Of a stretch of DNA of 64,000 bases, positions 51,118 to 61,028 are shown piece by piece (within the stretch, counting starts at the first letter, position 1; each line of letters opens with the position of its first letter). Below the pieces are notes generated by a model that was not told where the DNA came from, made no database searches, and was given only the letters and a program-made list of their open reading frames with translations. Origin of the DNA: Flavobacteriaceae bacterium GF1 (GTDB taxonomy: Bacteria > Bacteroidota > Bacteroidia > Flavobacteriales > Flavobacteriaceae); contig WNKP01000018.1 in assembly GCA_009797885.1 (NCBI GenBank), forward strand, positions 22,058-86,057. The letters are read 5' to 3'. The translations under genes and the position numbers were made by a program.

Positions 51118-52320
51118 ATGCGATTCGGAATTATCCAAGAACGTAAGAACCCGCCCGATAGGCGTGTGGTTCTTTCCCCAAAAATGTGTCAAAATGTCCA
51201 ACAGTCCCATCCGGAAGCCAAAATTATTGTTGAACCTTCTCCCATTCGTGTTTTTGAAGATGCGGAGTACAAGGCCCTAGGGATTGAAGTGGCCTCTAAA
51301 ATGGAGGAGTGCGATGTGCTATTGGGGGTAAAGGAAGTTCCGATTGCTGCGTTGATACCCCATAAAAAGTACTTCTTTTTTTCCCATACCATCAAAAAAC
51401 AACCCTATAACCGGGATTTGCTCCGAGCCATTCTGGACAGGAATATTGAACTCTATGACCATGAGGTGATTACCAATCCCAAGGGATTGCGTTTGGTTGC
51501 CTTTGGGCGCTATGCCGGTATTGTTGGAGCCTATAATGGTATTCGTGCCTATGGTATGAAATATCAAAGCTTTAATTTGCCCAGGGCCGAAACCTTGAAA
51601 GATCAACAGGCCTTAATTGCCGAGTTGAACAAAATCAAGCTGCCAAACATTAAGATTTTATTGACCGGAAAGGGTAGGGTAGGCAATGGCTCCAAGGAAA
51701 TGCTTGATGCCATGGGTCTTAAAAAGGTCAATGTTGCCGAATACCTGCATGATGATTTTGAGGAACCGGTATATTGCCAAATAGATGTTTCGGAATACAA
51801 TACCCGTAAAGATGGGGTACGTGGTACTAAAACGGATTTCTTTGCCAATCCGTCTGAATACAAGTCCAATTTCTTGCGCTTTGCCAAGGTGACCGATTTT
51901 TATATCGCCGGACATTTTTATGGGGATGGTGCCCCTTACCTGTACACACGGGAAGATGCCAAACATCCTGACTTTAAGATCAAGGTGGTGGCCGATGTTA
52001 GCTGTGATATCGATGGTCCCGTGGCTTCAACCATACGCCCTTCCACGATTGCAGACCCCATTTATGGGTATCATGCCATTTCGGAACAGGAAATGGACTT
52101 TAGGGATTCCAGGGCGATTGCGGTGATGGCCGTGGACAATCTCCCTGCCGAACTCCCCAGGGATGCAAGCGATGGATTTGGGGAAGCCTTTTCAAAATAT
52201 GTGATTCCCGCTTTTTTTAATGGGGATAAGGATGGAATACTGGAGCGCGCGCGAATGACTAAAAATGGACAGTTGACAGAACGTTATGCGTACTTGCAAG
52301 AGTATGTGGCCATCGAGTAA
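51118..52320 (+). CDS. lysine/alanine-dehydrogenase-like NAD(P) oxidoreductase
   Basis: A 400-residue enzyme of the alanine dehydrogenase/transhydrogenase N-terminal superfamily, closest in pattern to fungal-type saccharopine dehydrogenase (lysine-forming). The N-terminal domain opens FGIIQERKNPPDRRVVLSP; KKYFFFSHTIKKQPYN holds the His and Lys expected in the active site; the Rossmann nucleotide-binding loop is LLTGKGRVGNGSKEML. The C-terminal part has DVSCDIDGPVASTIRPST. Cytoplasmic. It may interconvert lysine or another amino acid with its saccharopine-like adduct; the exact substrate is open. It stands alone, divergent from ssrA. Confidence 0.85.
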   Translation: MRFGIIQERKNPPDRRVVLSPKMCQNVQQSHPEAKIIVEPSPIRVFEDAEYKALGIEVASKMEECDVLLGVKEVPIAALIPHKKYFFFSHTIKKQPYNRDLLRAILDRNIELYDHEVITNPKGLRLVAFGRYAGIVGAYNGIRAYGMKYQSFNLPRAETLKDQQALIAELNKIKLPNIKILLTGKGRVGNGSKEMLDAMGLKKVNVAEYLHDDFEEPVYCQIDVSEYNTRKDGVRGTKTDFFANPSEYKSNFLRFAKVTDFYIAGHFYGDGAPYLYTREDAKHPDFKIKVVADVSCDIDGPVASTIRPSTIADPIYGYHAISEQEMDFRDSRAIAVMAVDNLPAELPRDASDGFGEAFSKYVIPAFFNGDKDGILERARMTKNGQLTERYAYLQEYVAIE

Positions 52321-52405
52321 ACAGGTAGTTCGTCTTTTTTCCTTAACGCAATTTTAAGGATTTCGTAAAAATGTATATATTAGGAAGCTTTTGTGCTTAA
52401 ACCAC

Positions 52406-52690
52406 ATGAAGTTTAACTGGAAGTCCCCTGAAAAAGAAATGAGCGAAAAGCTCAAAAAGGCCTGTATCGATTTTGAATACGAATTGAGGCCTAAAATCAC
52501 TAAATTCTTATTGGAACGTTTGGACACTGAGTGTTGTGGTGACCTGACCTGCTTTTATTTTGATGTGGACCTCAACTCCGGATGGGTAGGGATTGGATCG
52601 GAAACTCCTCAGGAGTATATTGACAAAATCCAGGTTGATTTTGACAATGAAATCAATGGCAACCTTAACTTTTCTGCTTTGGCTTCCTAA
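52406..52690 (+). CDS. small hypothetical protein
   Basis: A 94-residue cytoplasmic protein from the ATG at 52406 (the frame reaches back to a TTG at 52391). It is acidic, has adjacent cysteines (DTECCGDLTCFYFDVD) and no membrane segment. I do not recognise it. It stands alone between the dehydrogenase and the DUF1801 gene. Confidence 0.6.
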   Translation: MKFNWKSPEKEMSEKLKKACIDFEYELRPKITKFLLERLDTECCGDLTCFYFDVDLNSGWVGIGSETPQEYIDKIQVDFDNEINGNLNFSALAS

Positions 52691-52890
52691 TTATCGATTA
52701 AAATTTCCATTTCCTACAGGATGTTGTTTCGGAGTGATGTATCTCCCATCACTTTTAAATTTAAGTAATTACATCTCCTTTTTTAAGTGTTTTTATGTTT
52801 GGGATTTTGGATTCCCCGCCATTGATTTCCATAGCGGGTGAGTTTTCCTTAGGCGTGCTGGGTTTGGAAAAAAAGTCTGATTTTTGGGAT

Positions 52891-53262
52891 ATGAACCCTG
52901 CAGAAGAATATATTCTATCCAGAGAAGAACCTTACCGTAGCATTTTGTTGCATCTTAAGGCCATCCTAGAAGGGGTTATCCCCAATGTGGATATGAAATA
53001 CAAATGGAGGATTCCTTGTTTTTATGCGGACAACCATCCTATTTGTTATGTAAACGCTTCCTATAAGGGAGGATTTGTGGATATCGCCTTTTGGAATTCC
53101 GCCCATTTGACCAAACACCTTGAACTGATGCACTCTGAAAAAAGAAAAGTGGTCAAATCCTTTCGCTACTTCACTTTGGAGGAAATCAATGATGAAGTCC
53201 TTATTGAAGTGATACAAGAAGCGTATGATCTGAGGAAAAAAGGGTTTTACAAAAGGGGTTAG
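52891..53262 (+). CDS. DUF1801-like protein
   Basis: A 123-residue cytoplasmic protein from the ATG at 52891. The pattern AEEYILSREEPYRSILLHLKAIL... YKWRIPCFYADNHPICYVN... GFVDIAFWNSAHL fits the DUF1801 fold seen also at 18980-19399. The frame extends upstream to 52795 but those residues look non-coding. It converges with the protease gene and overlaps its end by 4 bp. Function unknown. Confidence 0.75.
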   Translation: MNPAEEYILSREEPYRSILLHLKAILEGVIPNVDMKYKWRIPCFYADNHPICYVNASYKGGFVDIAFWNSAHLTKHLELMHSEKRKVVKSFRYFTLEEINDEVLIEVIQEAYDLRKKGFYKRG

Positions 53263-54509
53263 TTATTTTCATCGGACCATTTTTCGATACTAAAATTGGG
53301 CTCGTCCCCACCCTCAACAAAAGTGAGGTTGGGAATGCCGTCAACACCCTTTACCAATGCCTGTGAACCCCAACTCCCCCTGGTAAATTTAAAGGTTGCC
53401 GGACTATTGATTTCCAAGGTGACCTGTCTTTTATAATCGGAAACCCGGGTCATTTTTACTGCCGATGGATTCCAATTGCCGAGGTTTTCATGATTTCCCG
53501 TGATATAGACCACGTCGTCCGCATTGGGAACCGTTACCGTAAATGTGGCCGTAACTTTTTTGGATGGAAAGGGTACCAATAGGGCCTTCCTTTCGGTTTC
53601 GTCCATCTTCCCAACCTGTTCCAGGTAGGGTTTTAGGAAACCACTTTTTTCCAAAAATGCCTTGGCATCGGCGATATGTAGGATGTCGTAAATAGCCTGT
53701 TTCTTGTCGGTTGCTTGGTCAAAATAGGCCTTTGTGATTTTATAACCCATCCAATAGCCCAAATCGTTTGGGCGATGGTCTTTTCCCGAAGTTCCGTATA
53801 ACCAGTCCGTATTGTCGTCTTTTTCCATGGAAACGACAAATTCCAACGCCAACTTCTCCAAATGCCGTTCCCCGAACCTGTAATTTAATGCATTGATATT
53901 CTGTCCTGAAATCAATTCCCCAATAAAATCCGCCCCACCCTCATTTAAGGAAGATGCCAAGAGGTTCCAATGGTTCTCATCAATTTGAAATTCCTGCTGA
54001 AAATGGATAAGTTCATGGGCCACCAAACCTGGCAATCCTTCTAAATCATGTTGCATCTCGTGCCCAAGGATAAGGCCATCTTCAGAAACGGTACCACCAC
54101 TGTTAAATCTTCCCACCACAAAATAGATTGGGGGGAAGACAGCATCGGGATACCAGTATTTCATGGCGGCATAACTCGCCCTAATGCGCTTCTTCTTGGA
54201 ATCCAGACCCCGTAAATTGTCCCTGCCGTTGATATATTCCTGCTTCCGCTCCCTCACCGTCTTCAGTAAAGAATCGGCATTGTAAATTCGATATGCCAAA
54301 AAGCCCTGTAACCCTTTGGACCCTTCGGCAATATAGGTTTTGAAAGGGTTCCCGCCGGACTCCAACCGATCTAGGGCGGCGTAAAAGCGATCAACATCAG
54401 CGGTAATAAATTTTGCATTCAAGGGGTCCCCACTAAAGCCCGGATTTTCCTGGGATGAAACGATAAGGACACTTAATAGTGAAAGAAAAAGGGCAACGCG
54501 TTTATTCAT
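53259..54509 (-). CDS. exported putative zinc protease with starch-binding-like domain
   Basis: A 416-residue protein with a signal peptide (ending VSSQ). The middle has the zinc-peptidase motif HELIH (GLVAHELIHFQQE), preceded by GRFNSGGTVSEDGLILGHEMQHD and followed by ELNEGGADFIGEL-like glutamates, the layout of DUF2268-type putative peptidases. The last ~100 residues (TFTVTVPNADDVVYITGNHE, NLGNWNPSAVKM) form a CBM20-like beta-sandwich, which in other proteins binds starch. The combination suggests a secreted or periplasmic enzyme. Substrate unknown. Confidence 0.8.
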   Translation of the reverse strand: MNKRVALFLSLLSVLIVSSQENPGFSGDPLNAKFITADVDRFYAALDRLESGGNPFKTYIAEGSKGLQGFLAYRIYNADSLLKTVRERKQEYINGRDNLRGLDSKKKRIRASYAAMKYWYPDAVFPPIYFVVGRFNSGGTVSEDGLILGHEMQHDLEGLPGLVAHELIHFQQEFQIDENHWNLLASSLNEGGADFIGELISGQNINALNYRFGERHLEKLALEFVVSMEKDDNTDWLYGTSGKDHRPNDLGYWMGYKITKAYFDQATDKKQAIYDILHIADAKAFLEKSGFLKPYLEQVGKMDETERKALLVPFPSKKVTATFTVTVPNADDVVYITGNHENLGNWNPSAVKMTRVSDYKRQVTLEINSPATFKFTRGSWGSQALVKGVDGIPNLTFVEGGDEPNFSIEKWSDENN

Positions 54510-54561
54510 GGTCTATGATTTGATGGAATAGACTCCGGAGGGTATGTTTTGTTACACTTTT

Positions 54562-55380
54562 TTAAAGTGAATTAATTGTTTTTCGAATAGCGACCAAATC
54601 GGAAAGTAACTTTTCCAAAAGACGTAAATCCAGCATATTGGCACCGTCACTTTTCGCATTGGAGGGATCAAAATGGGTTTCCATAAACAGGCCATCAACC
54701 CCAGCGGCGATGCCAGCTCTTGCCATGGTGCCTATCAATGCGGGCCGTCCCCCCGTGACCCCTGAAGATTGATTGGGTTGTTGTAGGGAATGGGTAACGT
54801 CCAGGACTACGGGTGCGTATTGTTTCATGGTGGGTATCCCCCTAAAATCGACCACCATATCCTGATAGCCGAACATGGTACCACGATCGGTTATCCAGGC
54901 ATGTTCGTTACCCGATTCATGGACTTTGGTGACGGCGTGCTTCATACTTTCGGGACTCATGAATTGGCCTTTTTTCAAATTGACCGTCTTGCCCGTTTTG
55001 GCCGCTGCAACGACCAAATCGGTTTGGCGCACCAAAAAAGCGGGTATTTGTAGTACATCCACATATTCGGCCGCCAGGGCCGCATCCTGTTCGGTATGGA
55101 TATCGGTTATCGTGGGCACGTTGAAGGTATCGGATACCTTTCTGAGGATCTTTAAGGCTTTTTCATCCCCAATTCCCGTAAAGGAATCAAGGCGACTCCG
55201 GTTCGCTTTCTTAAAACTGCCTTTAAATACATAGGGAATCTGGAGATCAGCGGTTATTTGGACCACTTTTTCCGCAATTTTCAAGGCCATATCCTCTCCC
55301 TCAATAGCGCAGGGACCGGCCAATAGAAAGAAATTGTCACTTGATGTATACTTTATTTTAGGTATCTGGGATAAGGACAT
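54562..55380 (-). CDS. kdsA: 3-deoxy-8-phosphooctulonate synthase (KDO-8-P synthase)
   Basis: A 272-residue class I aldolase-fold enzyme that condenses phosphoenolpyruvate with arabinose 5-phosphate to make KDO-8-P, the first step of the KDO branch of lipopolysaccharide synthesis. Conserved parts: LAGPCAIEGED near the N-terminus, FKGSFKKANRSRLDSFTG (PEP site), TDIHT, KKGQFMSPESM, RGTMFGYQDMVVDFRG and the DVTHSLQQPNQ block ending in FMETHFDPSNAKSDG. Cytoplasmic. A -7 element TACTTTTG lies at 55395-55402 on the minus strand, 15 nt upstream of the start. Confidence 0.95.
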   Translation of the reverse strand: MSLSQIPKIKYTSSDNFFLLAGPCAIEGEDMALKIAEKVVQITADLQIPYVFKGSFKKANRSRLDSFTGIGDEKALKILRKVSDTFNVPTITDIHTEQDAALAAEYVDVLQIPAFLVRQTDLVVAAAKTGKTVNLKKGQFMSPESMKHAVTKVHESGNEHAWITDRGTMFGYQDMVVDFRGIPTMKQYAPVVLDVTHSLQQPNQSSGVTGGRPALIGTMARAGIAAGVDGLFMETHFDPSNAKSDGANMLDLRLLEKLLSDLVAIRKTINSL

Positions 55381-55394
55381 GATCGCTTTTTCGA

Positions 55395-55402
55395 CAAAAG
55401 TA
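55395..55402 (-). promoter_or_regulatory. -7 promoter element of kdsA
   Basis: TACTTTTG on the minus strand, 15 nt ahead of the kdsA start codon, implies a very short leader. Confidence 0.55.
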
Positions 55403-55447
55403 CTATTTTGAAATAGGTTCGTTATACCTATACCCAGATTACCTACT

Positions 55448-56005
55448 ATGCTACGTCTTTCACTTTTGGCCTTTTTGGGCCTTGTTCAACTTACTTATGC
55501 CCAGTTCGGAAAGAACTGCGAATTGCGGCAGTTAAAGATTAATCTCATTCACCCCGGAATTGAATATGAAATGGCCCTGGGCATAAACTCCACTTTGGAT
55601 ATTCGGGTGGCCTATCAGACCTCGTTAGATCCCTTTACTGAAAGGCCCATTGAGAACTATGACTTTTTTCCCGCCTTGACCCTTCAAAATCGATATTATT
55701 ACAATTTTGGAAGTAGGGGGAGAAGGGGACATCAGATTTACGGGAATTCGGCCAATTATATAGCCCCGTCGGTCTCGGTATTCGAATCGGGAAGTAGGGT
55801 AGTGGAAGGTGCTATTGCAGAGGGGGTCTTTGCTACTACTGGCTTGGTCACGGGACTTCAAAGAAGTTACAATTCGGGATTGAGCTTTTCCGTGGATGTC
55901 GGTGCCGCCTATTATTGGGGACCCTTTGATCAAGGCATCCAACCGGTTTTCAACTTAAGTGTCGGTTGGATCGTTAATGAAAAACGATGGTGTGTGGGAA
56001 GATAG
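55448..56005 (+). CDS. small outer-membrane protein, paralogue A
   Basis: A 185-residue protein with a signal peptide (MLRLSLLAFLGLVQLTYAQ) and a beta-barrel-like body. It shares blocks with the genes at 56086 and 61329: INLIHPGIEYEMALG near the start, GNSANYIAPSVSVFESG in the middle and TGLQRSYNSGLSFSVDVGAAY towards the end. The shared blocks mark a small local family of outer-membrane proteins; role unknown. Next gene in the same direction begins 80 bp after its stop. Confidence 0.75.
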   Translation: MLRLSLLAFLGLVQLTYAQFGKNCELRQLKINLIHPGIEYEMALGINSTLDIRVAYQTSLDPFTERPIENYDFFPALTLQNRYYYNFGSRGRRGHQIYGNSANYIAPSVSVFESGSRVVEGAIAEGVFATTGLVTGLQRSYNSGLSFSVDVGAAYYWGPFDQGIQPVFNLSVGWIVNEKRWCVGR

Positions 56006-56085
56006 GGCCCCATGCTAAACTTTTGATAAATAACACACAGGGTAAGGACAAAGACAATAGCTTTAGGGATACTAAAAACCGGACC

Positions 56086-56679
56086 ATGTATAAACCACGC
56101 TTATTGCTATGCTGCCTTGCCATTTTTTTCGGTTCCAACCTCAATGGTCAGTACTTACAGGAAAAAGGATTGGGAATCATTAATTTGGAACGGCACCAGT
56201 TTACCATAAACCTTTTTGCACCGGGCTTCCGTTATGAGCTGGGTCTGTTGAGAAACGTCAGTGCTTCCACTAGTTTTAGCCCGGCCTTTGTAAACTATAG
56301 AGAGGGATACACTTTTGGGTATTCATGGCATGTGAGATTGCGATATTACCATAACATTCGAAAGCGATTGGACATTAATAAGAATGTGGTCGGAAACTCA
56401 GCAAATTATTTTGCTGCGGCGCAATCCATTTTTTGGGAACCGATTCAAATAGTTGAAAATATGCCCAATACCAAAGATTGGTCGTTTTCTTTTTATGGAG
56501 CGGTTTATGGCGTACAAAGAACTTTTCGCAAGGGGTTAAATATCAATGCTGAGGTTGGTTATGGCTACATTAGGGGAGACGGACTGCTAGATGGTCATGG
56601 TCCTTTAGTTCATATCACCTTTGGATGGGTACTCACTAAGCGTAGGAAGAAACCAGAGTTTCAATTTGATGTTGATTAG
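56086..56679 (+). CDS. small outer-membrane protein, paralogue B
   Basis: A 197-residue protein from the ATG at 56086, which begins a signal peptide (MYKPRLLLCCLAIFFGSNLNGQ); the frame extends upstream into paralogue A. Family blocks: INLFAPGFRYELGLLRN, GNSANYFAAAQSIFW and YGVQRTFRKGLNINAEVGYGY. It abuts the end of the LytTR regulator gene with no spacing. Confidence 0.75.
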   Translation: MYKPRLLLCCLAIFFGSNLNGQYLQEKGLGIINLERHQFTINLFAPGFRYELGLLRNVSASTSFSPAFVNYREGYTFGYSWHVRLRYYHNIRKRLDINKNVVGNSANYFAAAQSIFWEPIQIVENMPNTKDWSFSFYGAVYGVQRTFRKGLNINAEVGYGYIRGDGLLDGHGPLVHITFGWVLTKRRKKPEFQFDVD

Positions 56680-57402
56680 TTACAAAATTATTTTTTTTAG
56701 CGCTTCCATATACCCCCGACTTACCCGGACCACATCCTGGTTAAGCATGGTGACATCATAGCTTTTTCCATATTTGTTCAATTCCTTCACTTTGTCCAGA
56801 TTGATGATGGAAGAACGATGTACCCTCAGAAATTTCTGGGGATTTAGTTTCTGTTCCAAATCCGAAATTCCAAAATTGCTTAGGTATACCTGCTTGTCCA
56901 CATGAAGCTTGGAGTAATCACCGTAAGCCTCTACCCATTGGATGTCATTGACGGCCGTAGTGATCAGTTTTTTGTTTTGCTGGACCAAGACCCGGGTAGG
57001 ATAATCCGTTTTATTCATAAGAAGGCTTTCGGTAAGCCTGCCCAGTTTTTGGTTGTCCGGGTTAAGGCGTTCTATGGCCAATCGAAAACGTTCTTTGGTA
57101 TATGGCTTTAAAAGGTAATCCACGGCATGGACCTCAAAGGCCTTTAGGGCATATTCATCATAAGCCGTGGAAAAGATAATGGCGGGCAGTTCCTCTAAAT
57201 ACGTCAATACCTCAAAACCGGTCTTGCCTGGCATTTGAATATCCAAAAACACCAGATCAGGTTTAAATCGGTTGATTTCTGAAATGGCATCCACCCCATT
57301 ATTGACTTCAGCAATGAGGACCAAATCCGGATAGTCTTCCAGATACTCTTTAATCAACGTTCTACCGGCCTTCTCATCATCGGCAATGAGCACCTTTTTC
57401 AT
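56680..57402 (-). CDS. LytTR-type response regulator
   Basis: A 240-residue response regulator; start at 57402 (MKKVLIADDEKAG) overlaps the kinase stop (ATGA), while 57414 adds four residues. The receiver has the acidic pair in IADDE, phospho-acceptor Asp in LVFLDIQMPGKTGFEVL, Thr in STAYDEY and Lys in YLLKPY. LytTR DNA-binding domain follows (WVEAYGDYSKLHVD, FLRVHRSSIINLDKV). Its kinase partner is directly upstream and the outer-membrane receptor gene at 58632 is divergent from the pair, a likely target. Confidence 0.95.
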   Translation of the reverse strand: MKKVLIADDEKAGRTLIKEYLEDYPDLVLIAEVNNGVDAISEINRFKPDLVFLDIQMPGKTGFEVLTYLEELPAIIFSTAYDEYALKAFEVHAVDYLLKPYTKERFRLAIERLNPDNQKLGRLTESLLMNKTDYPTRVLVQQNKKLITTAVNDIQWVEAYGDYSKLHVDKQVYLSNFGISDLEQKLNPQKFLRVHRSSIINLDKVKELNKYGKSYDVTMLNQDVVRVSRGYMEALKKIIL

Positions 57403-58445
57403 AGGGCAAAGCATATTTTAAGCCCTTGGGGTGTGTTGTCCAAAATTTCCAATTGACTTTGATACATTTTTTGAAGTCGTAACTGCGTGTTGCTTAACCC
57501 AACCCCTCTGCCAAATAGGCTTTTTTTATCCTTGACCCCTTTTCCGGTATCCGCGATTTCAAACTTCAATTTTTCATCTTCCTTAAAAATTGAAATTGAA
57601 ATTTTGCCCCCTTTCAACGTATTGGATATGCCGTGCTTTACGGAATTCTCTACCAAAGGTTGTAATAACATGGGAGGTACCATTTCACCTAACAGTGCTT
57701 TGGGAACATTCATTTCAATCTCCAGGCGTTCTTCAAATCTAGCCTTTTCCAGTTCCAGGTATTTGTTCACAAATTCAATCTCATCCGAAAGCGGTACCAA
57801 CTCCTTTTTTGAGGCTTTTAGTTGGTATCGGAACAAATCCGCCAAAGTGGCGATTAGCTGTCTGGTTTTTTCCTGTTTTGGAGGTACCGAAGCATTTATG
57901 GTATTGAATACGTTGTAGAGAAAGTGTGGGTTGAGCTGCGCTTTTATTGCAGCCAATTCGCTTTTTAATGCAGCTTGGCGTAACTCCCCTTCCATTCTTA
58001 ATTTTTGTTGGGCCACATTATAATATTCGTAAGCATGAAAGATGCCGAATTGAACTAGATAAAGTAGGGCGGGAATATAAATGTCCCAAACAGAACCTGA
58101 TCCCTCCAAATGTCCAAAATCCACTGCATCTGCAATTGAATAGTAGACTTGTTGTGTGCCAAAAATGAAAATGGGCAACGTCACAATGTGAATCAATAGG
58201 CGTTTGTAGAGACTTATGGAACGCAATTGTTTGAATATCAAATACCAAATTGGGATGGTGAACAGTAAAAAAATTATGTATTGCAGCCCACAGGAGTCGA
58301 TATACGATACAAGGTCAAAAAATTCACCCCGCATGCCGGAGGTGATCCAAATGGCCACATAATAAAGGGTGGCAAAAACAAAATAGAAAATCAGTACTGC
58401 CAAGATTTCTTTTCGTTTTAAACCCCAAATCACTTTTCTATCCAT
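57399..58445 (-). CDS. LytS-type sensor histidine kinase
   Basis: A 348-residue kinase with about four membrane helices in the first ~140 residues, a coiled coil, and the His_kinase domain with phospho-acceptor in AAIKAQLNPHFLYNVFNTINA. The N box PLVENSVKHGISN and the glycine box GRGVGLSNTQLRLQ are present. No separate sensor domain is visible. Forms a coupled pair with the LytTR regulator. Confidence 0.93.
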   Translation of the reverse strand: MDRKVIWGLKRKEILAVLIFYFVFATLYYVAIWITSGMRGEFFDLVSYIDSCGLQYIIFLLFTIPIWYLIFKQLRSISLYKRLLIHIVTLPIFIFGTQQVYYSIADAVDFGHLEGSGSVWDIYIPALLYLVQFGIFHAYEYYNVAQQKLRMEGELRQAALKSELAAIKAQLNPHFLYNVFNTINASVPPKQEKTRQLIATLADLFRYQLKASKKELVPLSDEIEFVNKYLELEKARFEERLEIEMNVPKALLGEMVPPMLLQPLVENSVKHGISNTLKGGKISISIFKEDEKLKFEIADTGKGVKDKKSLFGRGVGLSNTQLRLQKMYQSQLEILDNTPQGLKICFAL

Positions 58446-58631
58446 GATTGTGTATTTCTTCGAAAATTAAGGAGTTCTTTCCAAATGGCATTTCCATGTT
58501 TCGACGAATGGACCTATATGCAGATGAATGGCCCCGGTCAATTCATCGTTCCATGGTTCAATTCAACAGAACCCTTTTTCCATGCTGTAACCATTTGAGG
58601 AGTTTTGGGGTATACTTAAAAACGAACAGTC

Positions 58632-61028
58632 ATGAAAACCTTTATTTTTTCGGTATTGCTATTGATCGGTACAGGACTTTCCGCCCAAACCATTAAGGGC
58701 AAAGTAGTGGATGATAATGAGCAACCGGTCATATTTGCAGCGGTTACCTTAAATAACCCAAAAGATTCCAGTTTGGTCAAAGCTACCATTACCGCCGACT
58801 ATGGAATCTTTGAATTTAACGGGATCGTATCCGGAAAATACATTTTAAAAATCACCAATATGGGCTATGCCGATTATACGAGGCGCATTGATCTTAAGGA
58901 GGAAAATTTGGATTTTGGTACCATATACCTCAATGCAGAGGCACAAAATTTGGAAGAAGTAACCGTAGTTTCTGAAAAGCCCATGGTCCAGGTATTGGCG
59001 GATAAAACCGTATTTAATGTTGAAAATACGATCAATGCCACCGGAACAAGTGCATTTGAGTTGTTGCGAAAGGCCCCAGGTGTCATCGTTGACAATGGCG
59101 GCGGATTTATTGTTGAAGGAAAAACCGGGGTTCAGATTTTTATTGATGGGAAGTTGTCCGTTTTGCAAGGTGAGGACTTGACCAACTACCTGGAAAGCTT
59201 ACAGGCCACGGATGTGGAATCCGTTGAAATCATCACCCAACCCTCATCCAAATACGATGCTGCTGGAAATGCTGGGATCATCAACATCAAACTAAAGAAA
59301 GATAAGAGCTTGGGTACCAATGGCACCTTTACCTCTGGAATGACGGTCGGGGATTTTGGCCGTACCAACGCCAGCATAAATTTCAACAACAGGGAAAAAA
59401 AGGGCAATTTCTATGGTACCTACAGCAACCGATTTGGAAAAAGCACGGGGTTTATCGATTTATTGCGAAGCCAATTTGGGACACAGTTCGATTCCCGTTC
59501 CTCTAGCATTTATGATCGCAACACCAATAATATAAAACTGGGATATGATTACTATCTGAACTCAAAACACACTATTGGTGCCATTGTAAATGGAAATTTT
59601 AACAATGGTTTTACCAATAGCACCACACGCACCCCTATTCGGGATGCGGGTACCATCGAAAATGATAGTGTACTTGTAGCGTTCAACCAAAGACAGAATA
59701 CCTCGTACAATATCAACGCCAACTTGAACTATAAATATGCGGATACCTTGGGCCATTCCATCAATGTGGATTTGGATTATGGGCGCTACAATAGTGAACG
59801 GGATGCCCTACAGCCCAATACCTATTTCAATGGGGACGAATCCCAGGTTTTGAGCGAGCGAATCACATTTCAGGATACCCCTATCGATATCAATATAGCC
59901 ACGATAAAAGCGGATTATGAACAGGACTTTCTTAAGGGAAAACTGGGGGTTGGTTTCAAGTTGTCCTATATCAATACGGACAATACATTTGACTTTTTCA
60001 ATCAGTTGAATGGGGAGAATATCTTGGATACTTCACAGAGCAATCAGTTTGAATATCAGGAAAATATCAATGCGGCTTACGTCAATTTTAACCGCAAATG
60101 GGGCAAATGGAACCTTCAGTTTGGTCTAAGGGTGGAAAATACGGACTCCGATGGGATTCTTACCAGTCAACAGCAAAATGAAGACGATAGGGTACAACGA
60201 AACTATACGGATTATTTTCCTTCCGGGGGATTGACCTATCAAATGAACCGCAAAAACCAGTTTGCATTGACCTATAGCCGAAGGATACAACGCCCCAACT
60301 ATCAATCGTTGAACCCATTTGAATACCAATTGGATGAACTTTCCTTTAGTAAGGGAAATCCATTCCTACAACCGCAGTATACCAATAACATTAAATTGTC
60401 CCATACCTTCAATTACCGATTGACAACCTCAATCAGCTATAGCTATGTAACGGACTTCTTTGCACGGGTGACCATTGCCGATAGTGAAACGACCAACTTT
60501 CTGACTACCTTGAACGTGGCGGACCAGGAAGTCATCAATCTGGGTATTTCCTATCCCAAAAAGATTTATGAATGGTGGAACATTTATTTTAGTCTAAATG
60601 CCTACATCAGCGATTTTAAGGCCACCAGTGATGAGTTTTTGCCGGTGCGTCAAGAAACCCTGAGCTTTTATGCCCAAAACACCTTGACCTTATCAAAAAC
60701 CCTGAAAATGGAGATTTCGGGATGGTACAGTTCCCCTTCCATTTGGGGAGGAACGTACCAAACCGAATCTTTGGGTTCTTTGAACCTTGCTTTTCAAAAG
60801 AAACTCTTTGATCGATTTACGGCCCGTCTTTCCTTCAATGATATTTTGTTCACGGTCCCTTGGAATGGAACTACGCAGTTCGGTGATCTTTTTATAGATG
60901 GCAGGGGAGGTAGTGACAGCAGACAAGTTGCTTTTAGCCTTACCTACGATTTTGGACGGAACGAGATTAAAAAAGCCAGAAAGCGAAAAACAGGATTACA
61001 AGATGAAAATGACCGAATAGGGAGTTAG
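58632..61028 (+). CDS. outer-membrane beta-barrel receptor with carboxypeptidase-like domain
   Basis: A 798-residue outer-membrane protein. Signal peptide (ending LSAQ), carboxypeptidase-regulatory-like domain (about 20-100; KGKVVDDNEQPVIFAAVTL), plug-like domain (about 120-220; LLRKAPGVIVDNGG, IFIDGK, VESVEIITQPSSKYDAAGNAGI), then a long barrel of the OMP_b-brl_3 type with LTYSRRIQRPNYQSLNPF. Such proteins are TonB-receptor relatives that often lack a classical TonB box and sit next to LytS/LytTR pairs in flavobacteria, as here (186 bp, divergent). Ligand unknown. Confidence 0.93.
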   Translation: MKTFIFSVLLLIGTGLSAQTIKGKVVDDNEQPVIFAAVTLNNPKDSSLVKATITADYGIFEFNGIVSGKYILKITNMGYADYTRRIDLKEENLDFGTIYLNAEAQNLEEVTVVSEKPMVQVLADKTVFNVENTINATGTSAFELLRKAPGVIVDNGGGFIVEGKTGVQIFIDGKLSVLQGEDLTNYLESLQATDVESVEIITQPSSKYDAAGNAGIINIKLKKDKSLGTNGTFTSGMTVGDFGRTNASINFNNREKKGNFYGTYSNRFGKSTGFIDLLRSQFGTQFDSRSSSIYDRNTNNIKLGYDYYLNSKHTIGAIVNGNFNNGFTNSTTRTPIRDAGTIENDSVLVAFNQRQNTSYNINANLNYKYADTLGHSINVDLDYGRYNSERDALQPNTYFNGDESQVLSERITFQDTPIDINIATIKADYEQDFLKGKLGVGFKLSYINTDNTFDFFNQLNGENILDTSQSNQFEYQENINAAYVNFNRKWGKWNLQFGLRVENTDSDGILTSQQQNEDDRVQRNYTDYFPSGGLTYQMNRKNQFALTYSRRIQRPNYQSLNPFEYQLDELSFSKGNPFLQPQYTNNIKLSHTFNYRLTTSISYSYVTDFFARVTIADSETTNFLTTLNVADQEVINLGISYPKKIYEWWNIYFSLNAYISDFKATSDEFLPVRQETLSFYAQNTLTLSKTLKMEISGWYSSPSIWGGTYQTESLGSLNLAFQKKLFDRFTARLSFNDILFTVPWNGTTQFGDLFIDGRGGSDSRQVAFSLTYDFGRNEIKKARKRKTGLQDENDRIGS

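Noticed and set aside
52795..52890. Upstream extension of the DUF1801-like gene
   Set aside because: The 32 extra residues have no family pattern; the internal ATG at 52891 fits the domain start.
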